Positions 40,137 to 49,588 of a DNA stretch of 64,000 bases are shown piece by piece. Both the position numbers and the translations under genes were made by a program. This DNA comes from Janthinobacterium lividum (GTDB lineage: Bacteria > Pseudomonadota > Gammaproteobacteria > Burkholderiales > Burkholderiaceae_D). The notes beneath the pieces were generated by a model that saw only the letters and a program-made list of their open reading frames with translations, had not been told where the DNA came from and ran no database searches. Numbering within the stretch: position 1 is the first letter of the stretch; each line of letters starts with the position of its first letter. The stretch spans positions 124,001 through 188,000 of the forward strand of contig NZ_JAAOLY010000014.1 in NCBI RefSeq assembly GCF_011601275.1. Direction: 5' to 3'.

Positions 40137-40916
40137 TTATGCAAACTTCTTGAAATCCGGCTTCCTCTTTTCAAAGAAGGCCGTAAACGCTTCCTTCGCC
40201 TCGGCGCCGCCCAGCATGGCGCTGAACAGTTTGTTTTCCTCGGCGATGGCCGTCTTCATCGGCTCCATGCGGCTTTGTTTCATCAATCGCTTGGTGGCGC
40301 GGATGGAGGCGGCCGGCAGGGCTACCAGCTTAGCGGCCTGGCCTTGCGCGAACGTCATCAAGTCGTACAGGGGAACGACTTTCGAGACCAGGCCCATTTC
40401 CAGCGCTTCGCTGGCCGGGAACGACTCGCCCAGCATCAGTTTTTCCGCCGCGCGCGGATAGCCGGCCAGTTGCGTGAGCAGCAGGCTGGAGCCGAATTCC
40501 GGGCACAGGCCCAGCTGCGTGAACGGCATCGAAAAGCTGGCATTGTCCGCCGCGTAGACGAGGTCGCAATGCATCAACAAGGTGGTGCCGATACCGATGG
40601 CCGGGCCGGAAACAGCCGCCACCACGGGCTTGCTGCTGCCGTACAGCGCGCGCATGAACTGGAACACGGGACGGTCATGGTCGAGCGAGCCATCCTTCGG
40701 GCGCGCCGTCTTCATGAAGTCGTCGAGGTCGTTGCCGGCCGTGAAAATCTCGCGCTTGCCGCAGATCAGGATGGCGCGCACCGCATCGTCCGTCTCCGCC
40801 GCCACCAGCGCATCGGCCAGGGTCTGGTACATGGCGCCCGTGAGCGCATTCTTGCGTTCCAGGCGGTTGAATTCCAGGGTCAGAATACCCTCGCTCTTGC
40901 TGCACAAAATATCCAT
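40137..40916 (-). CDS. Enoyl-CoA hydratase/isomerase family protein
   Basis: 259 aa crotonase fold. The oxyanion-hole motifs are KREIFTAGNDLDDF and VAAVSGPAIGIGTTLL. The second acidic catalytic position lies in TQLGLCPEFGSSLLL, a pattern close to enoyl-CoA isomerases (ECI/PaaG-like), which handle double-bond isomerisation of unsaturated fatty acids. It is last in the beta-oxidation block, possibly with its own promoter because a hairpin separates it from the thiolase gene. Confidence 0.9.
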   Translation of the reverse strand: MDILCSKSEGILTLEFNRLERKNALTGAMYQTLADALVAAETDDAVRAILICGKREIFTAGNDLDDFMKTARPKDGSLDHDRPVFQFMRALYGSSKPVVAAVSGPAIGIGTTLLMHCDLVYAADNASFSMPFTQLGLCPEFGSSLLLTQLAGYPRAAEKLMLGESFPASEALEMGLVSKVVPLYDLMTFAQGQAAKLVALPAASIRATKRLMKQSRMEPMKTAIAEENKLFSAMLGGAEAKEAFTAFFEKRKPDFKKFA

Positions 40917-40937
40917 GTCGTCTCCAAAAAGATAAAG

Positions 40938-40961
40938 GGCGCCGAGGTATCCCCAGCGCCC
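40938..40961 (-). terminator. Terminator-like hairpin between thiolase and enoyl-CoA hydratase genes
   Basis: GGGCGC (40938-40943) pairs with GCGCCC (40956-40961). On the minus strand it is followed by TTTATCTTTTT. It ends about 20 bases before the hydratase start. Confidence 0.5.
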
Positions 40962-41131
40962 AAGTTTTGACTAATCCTGTCTGACCACCTACGTCACGAC
41001 GCCTGGCAGAAGCGCAGCGAGCGGCAGCGAGTTGTGGCCGAGACGCGCAGCTGTGCGAAGCACGAGGCCGCCCAGGCAGTGAGCATCGCAGGCCGCGAAT
41101 CGCAACGCGCAGCAGCTTATGCCAGGTGTCA

Positions 41132-42328
41132 TCAGACGCGTTCGAAAATGCCTGCTGCGCCCATGCCGGCGCCCACGCACATCGTGACCATGCCGTACTT
41201 CTGCTTGGTGCGCTGCAGTGCGTGGATCACGGTGGCGGCGCGGATGGCACCGGTGGCGCCCAGCGGATGGCCCAGGGCAATCGCGCCACCCATCGGGTTG
41301 ACCTTCGATGGGTCCAGGCCCAGGTCGCCGATGACGGCCAAGGCTTGCGCGGCAAACGCTTCGTTCAGCTCGATCCAGTCCAGCTGGTCTTGCGTGATGC
41401 CGGCCGCGGCGCATGCCGCAGGAATCGCAAATTTCGGACCGATGCCCATGATTTCCGGCGGCACGCCACGTACGGCGAACGAGGAGAATTTCGCCAGCGG
41501 GGTCAGGTTGTGCTCGCGCAGGATTTTTTCGCTGACGATCAAGAGCGCACCGGCGCCGTCGGACATCTGCGAGCTGTTGGCGGCCGTGACGGAACCCTTG
41601 GCGGCGAAGACCGGCTTCAGCTTGGCCAGCGACTCCATCGACGAATCGGCGCGCGCGCCTTCGTCGGTGTCGACGGTGCGGCGCGTTACATCGACGTGGC
41701 CGGTAGCCAGGTTCGGTGTGCGCGTGATGATTTCCACGGGCGTCGTTTCCGCCTTGAAGAAACCGGCTTGCTGCGCGGCAATGGCGCGGCGGTGCGATTC
41801 AACGGAGAACGCGTCCTGCTGTTCGCGCGACACTTTCCATTGCTGCGCCACTTTTTCTGCCGTCAGGCCCATGCCGTAAGCCATGCCGATGTTCTCGTCG
41901 CTGAACATGTCCAGGTTCATCGATGGGTGGTGGCCCATCATCGGTACCATCGACATCGATTCGATGCCGCCGGCGATCATCACGTCGGCTTCGCCCACGC
42001 GGATGCGGTCGGCCGCCATGGCAATCGCCGTGATGCCCGAAGCGCAGTAACGGTTGACGGTGACGCCGCCCACGGTTTTCGGCAAGCCGGCCAGCAGCAC
42101 CGAGTTACGCGCGATATTGAAGCCCTGCTCCGCTTCCGGGAACGAGCAGCCGATGATGGCGTCGGTGATCAAAGCCGGGTCGAGGCCAGGCGCTTGCGCC
42201 AGAGCCGATTGCAGCACGCGCACCAGCAGGTCGTCCGGGCGGGTGTTCTTGAACATGCCGCGCGGAGCCTTGCCGATCGGGGTGCGGGTTGCAGAGACGA
42301 TGTACGCGTCTTGAAGTTGTTTGCTCAT
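41132..42328 (-). CDS. Acetyl-CoA C-acyltransferase (3-ketoacyl-CoA thiolase)
   Basis: 398 aa. The acyl-accepting Cys is in VNRYCASGITAIAMAADRI, the His in LGHPLGATGAIRA, and the second Cys in VTMCVGAGMGAAGIFE. It performs the last step of beta-oxidation, splitting 3-ketoacyl-CoA with CoA. It is in line with the HCDH/ECH fusion, acyl-CoA dehydrogenase and TetR genes, as in other FadAB-type loci of betaproteobacteria. Confidence 0.94.
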   Translation of the reverse strand: MSKQLQDAYIVSATRTPIGKAPRGMFKNTRPDDLLVRVLQSALAQAPGLDPALITDAIIGCSFPEAEQGFNIARNSVLLAGLPKTVGGVTVNRYCASGITAIAMAADRIRVGEADVMIAGGIESMSMVPMMGHHPSMNLDMFSDENIGMAYGMGLTAEKVAQQWKVSREQQDAFSVESHRRAIAAQQAGFFKAETTPVEIITRTPNLATGHVDVTRRTVDTDEGARADSSMESLAKLKPVFAAKGSVTAANSSQMSDGAGALLIVSEKILREHNLTPLAKFSSFAVRGVPPEIMGIGPKFAIPAACAAAGITQDQLDWIELNEAFAAQALAVIGDLGLDPSKVNPMGGAIALGHPLGATGAIRAATVIHALQRTKQKYGMVTMCVGAGMGAAGIFERV

Positions 42329-42388
42329 TTTGTTCTTTCAAAGATGTTGAACGAGGTTCGTGTTCTGTCGAATGTCCGGGATGCTGGC

Positions 42389-42886
42389 CTATCGCTTCTG
42401 CGACAAATACCAGTCCACCGTCACCTGTGCCGCCAGCGTGCCTTCGGCGTCGAAAATATCGACTGCCACGGGAAACGCCACCTTGCCGTCCTGCGCCAGC
42501 TGCGCCTTCAAGGCAGCCAGGTCGCCCGGTACCCGGCCTTCGGCGCGCGTCGCGCCCCGGGCCACCTTCTGGTACTCGATGCGCGACGATTTGGCCACCG
42601 GGCGCAAACCCAGTATCAGCTCGGCGAAGCCGCCAGCCATGGCCGCGCCGGAAGCCGTTTCGGCCAGGGTAAACAAGGCGCCCGCATGCTGCGTGCCCAG
42701 ATGATTATTCAGTTTTGGATTTTCCGGCATCGACACCTTCGAGGTGCCGGCGCCGATGTCGTCGATGCTGATCCCCAGCAGCCGCACGAAGGGCAAGGTG
42801 TCCATCATCTGTTGTTTGATACGGTCATACACCATGCTTGGCCTCACGCGCAGCAATACTTTAAAAATAATGGACAGGATCGTCAT
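42389..42886 (-). CDS. Hotdog-fold thioesterase (PaaI/DUF4442-like)
   Basis: 165 aa with a hotdog fold: NHLGTQHAGALFTLAETASG with the conserved HAGA, KSSRIEYQKVARGATRAEG and C-terminal VTVDWYLSQKR. It probably hydrolyses acyl-CoA that accumulates during beta-oxidation. It sits 11 bases downstream of the fusion gene. The first 17 residues are hydrophobic/basic; a start at Met18 (MVYDRIKQQM) is also possible. Confidence 0.82.
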   Translation of the reverse strand: MTILSIIFKVLLRVRPSMVYDRIKQQMMDTLPFVRLLGISIDDIGAGTSKVSMPENPKLNNHLGTQHAGALFTLAETASGAAMAGGFAELILGLRPVAKSSRIEYQKVARGATRAEGRVPGDLAALKAQLAQDGKVAFPVAVDIFDAEGTLAAQVTVDWYLSQKR

Positions 42887-42897
42887 CGACGTCAGGC

Positions 42898-45297
42898 TTA
42901 GTTGCGTACCGGCTTACCGGTTTGCATCATGCCCATGATCCGTTCCTGGGTTTTCGGATGGTTCAACAGCTCCAGGAATGCCTTGCGTTCCATATCCAGC
43001 AGCCACTGTTCGCTGACGAAGCTGCCCTGGTCCACGTCGCCGCCCGATACGATCTCGGCGATCATCTCGCCCAGCTTGAAATCGTGCGCCGAAATGAAGC
43101 CGCCGTCGCGCATGTTGACCAACTGCGCCTTGATGGTGCCCCAGCCGTAACGGCCCGTCACCTGGATCAGCGATGGCAGTTGCGGACGGAAGCCGGCGTC
43201 GAACATGGCGCGCGCTTCGACCTTGGCCACGTGCAGCAGCTCGTAGGCGTTGAACACGATGACGTCGTCTTCTTTCAAGTAGCCCATCTTCTTCGCTTCC
43301 AGCGCCGATTTCGACACGTTGGCGGTGGCCGCATTGGTAAAGCCCGTTTTCAGGAATTGCAGGATGTCGTTACCCTTGGCTTCCTTGTAGGCGCGCTGCG
43401 CCGCTTCCTTCAAGCCGCCGCCGGCAGGAATCAGGCCCACGCCCACTTCCACCAGGCCGATATAGGACTCGATCGAGGCCACGCGTTTCGATGCGTGCAG
43501 GGCCAGTTCACAACCGCCACCCAGTGCCAGGCCAGCGACCGCGGCGATCACCGGCACGTTCGCGTATTTCAGCGACATGAAGGTGTTCTGCAGTTCGGCG
43601 ATGATCGGATCGACGGCTTTCACGCCGCCTTGCATGAACGCCGGCAGTGCCGATTGCAGGTCGGCGCCGGCCGAGAAGGCACCGCCTTCGGCTGCGTCGG
43701 CGTGCCAGATCACCAGGCCCTTGAAATTCTTCTCGGCTTCGGCCAGCGCCAGTTTCAGGCCGTTGATGACACCTTCGCCGATCACGTGCATCTTGGTCTT
43801 GAACGAGATGATCAGCACATCGTCGCCTGTATGCCAGACGCGCACGGATTCGTCTTCGAAGACGGTGGTGCCGGCGGTCTTGCCGTCGATGGCGCCGCTG
43901 CCCAGGACTGGCGCGCGGAACGGCTGGCGGTCATACACGGACAGGGTCGAACGCGGCACGAAGCTGTTCGACACGGCGGAGTACGAACCTTCCGGCGTGT
44001 GCACGCCGCCCTTGTCTGCAACCGGACCCTCGAAGACCCAGGCTGGCAGCGGCGCGTTGCACAGCGCGTGGCCGGCGTCGATGTCTTCCTTGACCCAGTT
44101 GGCCACTTGCAGCCAGTTCGATGCCTGCCACGTTTCAAACGGGCCCACGTTCCAGCCGAAGCCCCAGCGCATGGCGAAGTCGATGTCGCGCACATTGTCG
44201 GCCACGGTGTCCAGGTGGATGGCGATGTAGTGGAAAGCGTCGCGGAAGATCGCCCACAGGAACTGGCCTTGCGGATTCGTCGATTCGCGCAGCGCCTTCA
44301 TCTTCTTGACCGGATCCTTTTCCTTCAGGATGCGGGCGATGATGTCGGCAGCCTTGGCGCCGCCGGCCACGTATTCACCGGTGGCGAAATCGAGGCGTTG
44401 AATTTCCTTGCCGACCTTCTTGTAGAAGCCTGCGCCGCTCTTCTGGCCCAGCGCGCCTTTTTCCACCAGTTGCGCCAGCACGGCCGGCGTCTTGTAGACG
44501 GCGGCGAACGGATCGTTCGGCAGGTAGTCCTGCATGGTCTTGATCACATGGCCCATGGTGTCCAGGCCGACCACGTCCGCCGTGCGGAAGGTGCCCGACT
44601 TGGCGCGGCCCAGCTTGGCGCCCGTCAAATCATCGACGACGTCCACGGACAGGCCGAATTTTTCAGCTTCGTGCACGATGGCCAGGATGCCGAACACGCC
44701 CACGCGGTTGGCGATGAAGTTCGGCGTATCCTTGGCGCGGACCACGCCCTTGCCCAGGGTGGTGGTCAGGAAGCCTTCCAGCTGGTCGGAAATCTCTGGC
44801 TTGGTGAACTCGGTCGGGATGATTTCGACCAGGTGCATATAGCGCGGCGGGTTGAAGAAGTGCACGCCGCAGTAGCGCGATTTCAGGTCCGCATCGAAGC
44901 CTTCGGCCAGCTTGGTGATCGACAGGCCCGAGGTATTCGAGGCGAAGATCGCGTTCGGGCCGATGTGCGGAGCGACCTTCTGGTACAGGTCGTGTTTCCA
45001 GTCCATGCGCTCGGCGATGGCTTCGATGATCAGGTCGCAACCGGCCAGCAGGTCCAGGTTGTCTTCGTAGTTGGCTACCTGGATCAGCGCGGCGTCGTCC
45101 TTGTTGCCCAGCGGGGCAGGCGACAGCTTTTTCAGGTTCTCGATGGCGCGCAGCACGATGCCATTCTTTGGACCTTCCTTTGCCGGCAGGTCGAACAGCA
45201 CGACCGGCACTTTCGCGTTGATGCAATGGGCGGCGATCTGCGCGCCCATCACGCCGGCGCCGAGGACGGCTACTTTTTTAACGATGAAATTGGTCAT
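42898..45297 (-). CDS. 3-hydroxyacyl-CoA dehydrogenase/enoyl-CoA hydratase fusion
   Basis: 799 aa. The N-terminal HCDH half (about 5-310) has the NAD motif VAVLGAGVMGAQIAAHC, SNTSGLSITKLAEGF and CGVHFFNPPRYMHLVEII; HCDH C-terminal domains follow. The crotonase half comes last (about 490-700: AVAGLALGGGCELALHAS, GLVEVGVGLIPAGGG). The order HCDH-ECH is the reverse of E. coli FadB and matches FadN-type proteins. It carries out hydration and oxidation of enoyl-CoA. Confidence 0.94.
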   Translation of the reverse strand: MTNFIVKKVAVLGAGVMGAQIAAHCINAKVPVVLFDLPAKEGPKNGIVLRAIENLKKLSPAPLGNKDDAALIQVANYEDNLDLLAGCDLIIEAIAERMDWKHDLYQKVAPHIGPNAIFASNTSGLSITKLAEGFDADLKSRYCGVHFFNPPRYMHLVEIIPTEFTKPEISDQLEGFLTTTLGKGVVRAKDTPNFIANRVGVFGILAIVHEAEKFGLSVDVVDDLTGAKLGRAKSGTFRTADVVGLDTMGHVIKTMQDYLPNDPFAAVYKTPAVLAQLVEKGALGQKSGAGFYKKVGKEIQRLDFATGEYVAGGAKAADIIARILKEKDPVKKMKALRESTNPQGQFLWAIFRDAFHYIAIHLDTVADNVRDIDFAMRWGFGWNVGPFETWQASNWLQVANWVKEDIDAGHALCNAPLPAWVFEGPVADKGGVHTPEGSYSAVSNSFVPRSTLSVYDRQPFRAPVLGSGAIDGKTAGTTVFEDESVRVWHTGDDVLIISFKTKMHVIGEGVINGLKLALAEAEKNFKGLVIWHADAAEGGAFSAGADLQSALPAFMQGGVKAVDPIIAELQNTFMSLKYANVPVIAAVAGLALGGGCELALHASKRVASIESYIGLVEVGVGLIPAGGGLKEAAQRAYKEAKGNDILQFLKTGFTNAATANVSKSALEAKKMGYLKEDDVIVFNAYELLHVAKVEARAMFDAGFRPQLPSLIQVTGRYGWGTIKAQLVNMRDGGFISAHDFKLGEMIAEIVSGGDVDQGSFVSEQWLLDMERKAFLELLNHPKTQERIMGMMQTGKPVRN

Positions 45298-45311
45298 ATT
45301 TTCCTCAAGTC

Positions 45312-47102
45312 TTAGAACAGGTCTGCGTCGAGTGCCATCAGGTTGGCCGAACCGGAACGCGCCTGACGGATCAGGGTTGCCGTCTCAGGCTGCAAGCGGG
45401 CGAAGTAGAAACGTGCGGTAGCCAGTTTGGCGGTGTAGAACTTGTCGCCGCTGGATTCTTTTTCGAGGGCGATCTTGGCCATCTGCGCGAACAGGTAGCT
45501 GTAGATCATGTGGCCGACGACGCGCAGGTAAGGCACGCATGCCGCGCCCACTTCGTCAGGATTCTGGAAGGCCTTCATGCCGATTTCCATGGTCAGCTTG
45601 GTGACTTTGTCGCCCAAGTCGCCCAGTGGGGTGACGAATTCGCTCATCGCTTCATCGGTGCCGTTGTCTTCGACGAAAGCCTTGATCTTTTCGCCGAACT
45701 TGCGCAGCTTGGCGCCGTTGTCGCCGAGGATCTTGCGGCCCAACAGGTCCAGCGACTGGATCGTGTTCGTGCCTTCGTAGATCATGTTGATGCGCGCGTC
45801 ACGCACATACTGCTCCATGCCCCACTCCGAGATGTAGCCGTGGCCACCGAACACTTGCATCGCGTCCGAAGTGGCGATCCAGGCGTTGTCGGTGATGAAA
45901 GCCTTGATGACAGGGGTCAGCAGCGCCACTTCGTCGGCCGCTTCCTTGCGCACGTCGGCGTCAGGGTGGTGCAGTTCGCGGTCGATCTGCAGCGCCACGT
46001 ACGAGGTGAACGCGCGCGCGCCTTCGGCGTAGGCTTTGCCCGTCAGCAGCATGCGGCGCACGTCAGGGTGCACGATGATGCGGTCGGCCGGCAGTTCCGG
46101 GTTCTTGATGCCGGACAGCGAACGCATTTGCGTGCGGTCCTTGGCGTAGATCAGCGCGTTCTGGTAGGCGATTTCCGTCAGGCCCAGCGACTGCATGCCC
46201 ACGCCCAGGCGGGCCGCGTTCATGAAGACGAACATGGCGTTCAAGCCCTTGTTCGGCTGGCCGATGATCCAGCCTTTCGCGCCGTCCAGGTTCATCTGGC
46301 AGGTCGAATTGCCGTGGATGCCCATTTTTTCTTCGATGGCGCCGCAGGTGATCGGGTTGCGCTCGCCGACCGTGCCGTCGGCGTTCGGCAGGAATTTCGG
46401 CACCAGGAACAGCGAGATGCCTTTCGAGCCTTCCGGCGCGTCCGGCACGCGGGCCAGCACCAGGTGCAAAATGTTTTCCGCCATGTCGTGCTCGCCGGCC
46501 GAGATGAAGATCTTGTTGCCGGTAATGGTCCAGGAACCGTCCGCCTCAGGCAGCGCTTTCGAGCGCAGCAGGCCCAGGTCGGTGCCGCAGTGCGGCTCGG
46601 TCAGGCACATGGTGCCCGTCCATTCGCCCGACACCAGTTTCGGCAGGTAGACTTCCTTCTGGTGGTCGGTGCCGTGTTCCTTCAGGCACTCGTAGGCGCC
46701 GTGCGACAAACCTGGGTACATGGACCAGGCCTGGTTCGACGAGTTCAGCATTTCATAGAAGGAGTTGTTCAGCACGACCGGCAAGCCCTGGCCGCCGTAT
46801 TCCGGATCGCAAGCCAATGCCGCCCAACCGCCTTCGACGTACTGCTTGTAGGCTTCCTTGAAACCTTTAGGCGTGGTCACGCTTTTCGTGACGGGATCGT
46901 GGTGGCAGCCTTCGCGGTCGCCGGAGTGGTTCAGCGGGAACAGTACCTCGGAGGTGAATTTGCCGCCCTCTTCCAGCACCTGATTGATGATGTCGGCGTC
47001 GACGTCGGCGTACGACGGCATTTGCTTCAGTTCTTCTTCCACTTGCAGGAACTCATGCAGGACGAATTGCATATCCCGGATTGGCGCGACGTATTGACCC
47101 AT
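45312..47102 (-). CDS. Acyl-CoA dehydrogenase (C-terminal-extended type)
   Basis: 596 aa, about 200 residues longer than simple acyl-CoA dehydrogenases. It has an N-terminal ACDH extension (PIRDMQFVLHEFL), the core with MCLTEPHCGTDLGLLRS, the FAD/substrate site, and the catalytic Glu in YEGTNTIQSLDLLGRK, plus a C-terminal domain. It catalyses the first, FAD-dependent step of fatty acid oxidation. It is the first enzyme gene after the TetR regulator and lies 14 bases before the fusion gene. Confidence 0.94.
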   Translation of the reverse strand: MGQYVAPIRDMQFVLHEFLQVEEELKQMPSYADVDADIINQVLEEGGKFTSEVLFPLNHSGDREGCHHDPVTKSVTTPKGFKEAYKQYVEGGWAALACDPEYGGQGLPVVLNNSFYEMLNSSNQAWSMYPGLSHGAYECLKEHGTDHQKEVYLPKLVSGEWTGTMCLTEPHCGTDLGLLRSKALPEADGSWTITGNKIFISAGEHDMAENILHLVLARVPDAPEGSKGISLFLVPKFLPNADGTVGERNPITCGAIEEKMGIHGNSTCQMNLDGAKGWIIGQPNKGLNAMFVFMNAARLGVGMQSLGLTEIAYQNALIYAKDRTQMRSLSGIKNPELPADRIIVHPDVRRMLLTGKAYAEGARAFTSYVALQIDRELHHPDADVRKEAADEVALLTPVIKAFITDNAWIATSDAMQVFGGHGYISEWGMEQYVRDARINMIYEGTNTIQSLDLLGRKILGDNGAKLRKFGEKIKAFVEDNGTDEAMSEFVTPLGDLGDKVTKLTMEIGMKAFQNPDEVGAACVPYLRVVGHMIYSYLFAQMAKIALEKESSGDKFYTAKLATARFYFARLQPETATLIRQARSGSANLMALDADLF

Positions 47103-47180
47103 AATTTTCTCCTGAAGGCGATTAGCTAAAGTGTTGTACTTGTAAGTGCGTGTGCGTTGTTGCGGATACTGCCTGACGGC

Positions 47181-47783
47181 TTATTTGCTTGTGACGCAAT
47201 TCTGGTACGACGCCAGCAGACGGATGAAGCCCGCTTGCGCCCGTTCGATGCTGCCCGGCACGCGCAGGAAGCGCGCATCGTGATGCAGGGCCAGGATCAG
47301 GCCATACATCTCGTACACCAGCTGCTGGGCGTCCGTGTCCGCTTTCAAGTCGCCCGTGGCGATCGATTGCTCGACACTGCGCAGCAGCGCGCCCTGCCAG
47401 GCCCGCACCATGGCCACCAGGGCCTCGCGGATGGGACCGGGACGGTCGTCATACTCGACGGCGCCGCTGATATAGATGCAGCCGGAAGCGATTTCCACGC
47501 TGACCCGCTTGACCCAGCGCGCAAACATCGATTGCAGGCGCTGGATGCCGCGTGGTTCTTTCATGCTGGGGAAAAAGACTTCTTGCTCGAAACGATAGTG
47601 GTAGAGCTTCAGCACTTCCATCTGCAAGTCTTCGCGCGAGCCAAAGTGGGCAAACACGCCCGACTTGCTCATGTTCATTTTGTCCGCAAGCAGCCCTATG
47701 GTCAGGCCTTCCAGGCCGTCGCGGCTGGACAGGTCCAGCGCCACGTCGAGGATGGCTGCACGGGTCAGTTCGCCCTTGCGCAT
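47181..47783 (-). CDS. TetR-family regulator of the beta-oxidation locus
   Basis: 200 aa. The start at the ATG at 47783 gives MRKGELTRAAILDVALDLSS. The HTH is LTIGLLADKMNMSKSGVFAH followed by FGSREDLQMEVL. The C-terminal domain resembles the TetR_C group of fatty-acid regulators. It lies directly upstream of the acyl-CoA dehydrogenase gene in the same direction. Acyl-CoA is the likely ligand (inference from context). No clear palindrome was found in the upstream gap. Confidence 0.88.
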   Translation of the reverse strand: MRKGELTRAAILDVALDLSSRDGLEGLTIGLLADKMNMSKSGVFAHFGSREDLQMEVLKLYHYRFEQEVFFPSMKEPRGIQRLQSMFARWVKRVSVEIASGCIYISGAVEYDDRPGPIREALVAMVRAWQGALLRSVEQSIATGDLKADTDAQQLVYEMYGLILALHHDARFLRVPGSIERAQAGFIRLLASYQNCVTSK

Positions 47784-47965
47784 GAATTTGACTGAAGTAT
47801 TCAAAATGTCCGTTCTCAAAGTGATGTTGCCGATTTGGCGGACTGAAGCGAGGGTAAAAAAAAGCACGCTTCGAAAAAATCCGAACGCTCGTACTATTAT
47901 CCACTACCACGTAAAAGTCAAACGGGAACTTTAGAGCCGGTGTTCTATTGGTGCAACGCAGCATT

Positions 47966-48004
47966 TTTTGCCTGCGTGTTTGTAGCGATTTCAAGCAGGC
48001 AAAA
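47966..48004. repeat. Inverted repeat between the S4 protein gene and the TetR gene
   Basis: Perfect 10-bp arms TTTTGCCTGC (47966-47975) and GCAGGCAAAA (47995-48004) with a 19-base spacer. It could end transcription of the hslR-like operon or act as an operator; it lacks a T tract on the minus strand. Confidence 0.5.
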
Positions 48005-48029
48005 GCGGCATGCGCCCTGCCGCATGGCC

Positions 48030-48419
48030 TCAGTCGAGGCCGCCTGCCTTGTTCAATTGACGGCGGTCGCGCTTGGTCGGCCGCCCCTTGATGGTGGTGC
48101 CCGGCTCGCGGAACAGCTTGCGCTCTTCTGCCAACTGCTCGCGGCGGGCGATGCTGGCCGGCGTTTCGCCATACAGCAAGCGCGCCACGGGCGCGGCGCC
48201 GCGCTTGTCGGACAGGCCCAGCACGGCCACTTCCCACGTCTCCGCGCCATTGTCGATGGCCAGCTCGTCGCCCACGCGCACGCTGCGCGCCGGTTTCACG
48301 CGCTCGCCGCCCACTTTGACTTTACCCGTATCGACGGCTTCGCTGGCCAGCGAGCGCGTCTTGAAGAAGCGCGCCGCCCACAACCATTTGTCCAGCCTTA
48401 CCGTGGTCATCTCGTTCAT
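48030..48419 (-). CDS. hslR: S4-domain RNA-binding protein (Hsp15-like)
   Basis: 129 aa. The S4 domain is at the N-terminus (VRLDKWLWAARFFKTRSLAS, GGERVKPARSVRVGDELAI) with a basic C-terminal tail (KGRPTKRDRRQLNKAGGLD). Hsp15 binds 50S subunits carrying stalled nascent chains during heat stress. The gene overlaps the upstream clsB gene by four bases (ATGA), so they form an operon. Confidence 0.88.
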   Translation of the reverse strand: MNEMTTVRLDKWLWAARFFKTRSLASEAVDTGKVKVGGERVKPARSVRVGDELAIDNGAETWEVAVLGLSDKRGAAPVARLLYGETPASIARREQLAEERKLFREPGTTIKGRPTKRDRRQLNKAGGLD

Positions 48420-49579
48420 GCGTACTTGCCTACTGAAAAAATGCGCATCACCAGCCGGTACACGAGGAAGGCGGCTTCATAGCCGATGCGCCGGAAGCGG
48501 CCGATGTGCTTGAAATCATCCTGGTGAATCACGATGCCGTCGGCTACGCCCTGCTCGATATGCTGGCGCAAGCTTTGCGCGAACGCCACGTCCTTGATCA
48601 CGACGTTCGCCTCTTGGTTGAGGAACAGGCTGAGCGCGTCAATATTGCTGGACCCCACCGTCGCCCAGTCGTCGTCGACGACGGCCACCTTGGCGTGCAG
48701 CTGCGTCTTGCGGTATTCGACGATTTTCACGCCGGCGGCCAGCAGTTTCGGGTAAAACGAATGCGCCACGGCGTCTTGCATGCGGAACTCGCCCACGCCG
48801 ATCAACAGCACCACGTCGACGCCCCGCTGGGCCGCCTGGGCCAGCGCGTGGCGCAGCTTGTGCCCTGGCGCGAAATACGGGTTGGCCAACATCACGCTTT
48901 TGCGCGCCTGGCCCAGCGCCTGCAGGTAGGCGCGCTGGATGGTGCGGCGGTTGCGCAGGTTGTCGCGCACGACAAAGCCGGCCACAACAGGGTTCTTCGC
49001 CAGCTCCTTGCTGACGACGCGCATCTTGCGGTACAGCTTGATACGCCGCACCAGATTCATCTTGCCCAGCCGCGCCCACTGCGCCTGCACTTCTTCATGG
49101 ATGGCGTCGACCAGCGGACCCTTCACCTGCACGGCGAAATCCCAGCGCGGCGCTTCCAGGCTGATGTTGTGGTCGTAGTCGCAAAACATGTCGTCGTTGA
49201 TATTGATGCCGCCCACCAGGGCAATCTCGCCGTCGGCCACGCAAATCTTGCGGTGCGTGCGCGTGATGCCGCGCCGGAACCATGGGTTGAAGATGCGGTG
49301 ATGCACGCCGGCCGCTTCCAGTTCCGCATGCATGGCCTTGACACGGCGGTTGCCTGTGCCGAACCAGTCCGTGATCATGCAAACGAGCACGCCGCGCGCG
49401 GCGGCACGCTTCAGGGCGTCGAGCACTAGGGTGCCCGTGGCGTCGTCGGCAAAGATATACGTTTCGAAATAGACTTCCGAGCGCGCGCCATCGATGGCGG
49501 CTATCAGCGCGGGAAAGTAATCGGTGCCGCAATACAGCAGCTTGATGTCGTTGTGGGCGATGAAATTGACTGTACGCAT
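48416..49579 (-). CDS. clsB: Cardiolipin synthase ClsB-like (phospholipase D family)
   Basis: 387 aa. There are two HKD motifs: HRKICVADGEIALVGG and HAKVAVVDDDWATVGSSN. There is no N-terminal transmembrane pair of ClsA, and the length fits ClsB (YbhO). It condenses phosphatidylglycerol with another phospholipid to make cardiolipin. It lies 9 bases downstream of a YbhP-like gene, the same pairing as ybhP-clsB in E. coli. Confidence 0.92.
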   Translation of the reverse strand: MRTVNFIAHNDIKLLYCGTDYFPALIAAIDGARSEVYFETYIFADDATGTLVLDALKRAAARGVLVCMITDWFGTGNRRVKAMHAELEAAGVHHRIFNPWFRRGITRTHRKICVADGEIALVGGININDDMFCDYDHNISLEAPRWDFAVQVKGPLVDAIHEEVQAQWARLGKMNLVRRIKLYRKMRVVSKELAKNPVVAGFVVRDNLRNRRTIQRAYLQALGQARKSVMLANPYFAPGHKLRHALAQAAQRGVDVVLLIGVGEFRMQDAVAHSFYPKLLAAGVKIVEYRKTQLHAKVAVVDDDWATVGSSNIDALSLFLNQEANVVIKDVAFAQSLRQHIEQGVADGIVIHQDDFKHIGRFRRIGYEAAFLVYRLVMRIFSVGKYA

Positions 49580-49588
49580 GCCGGCAGT

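Noticed and set aside
42922..45315. Nearly 800-codon open frame on the plus strand opposite the HCDH/ECH fusion gene
   Set aside because: The sequence is low-complexity His/Gln/Val-rich and follows the reverse complement of a well-recognised enzyme gene.
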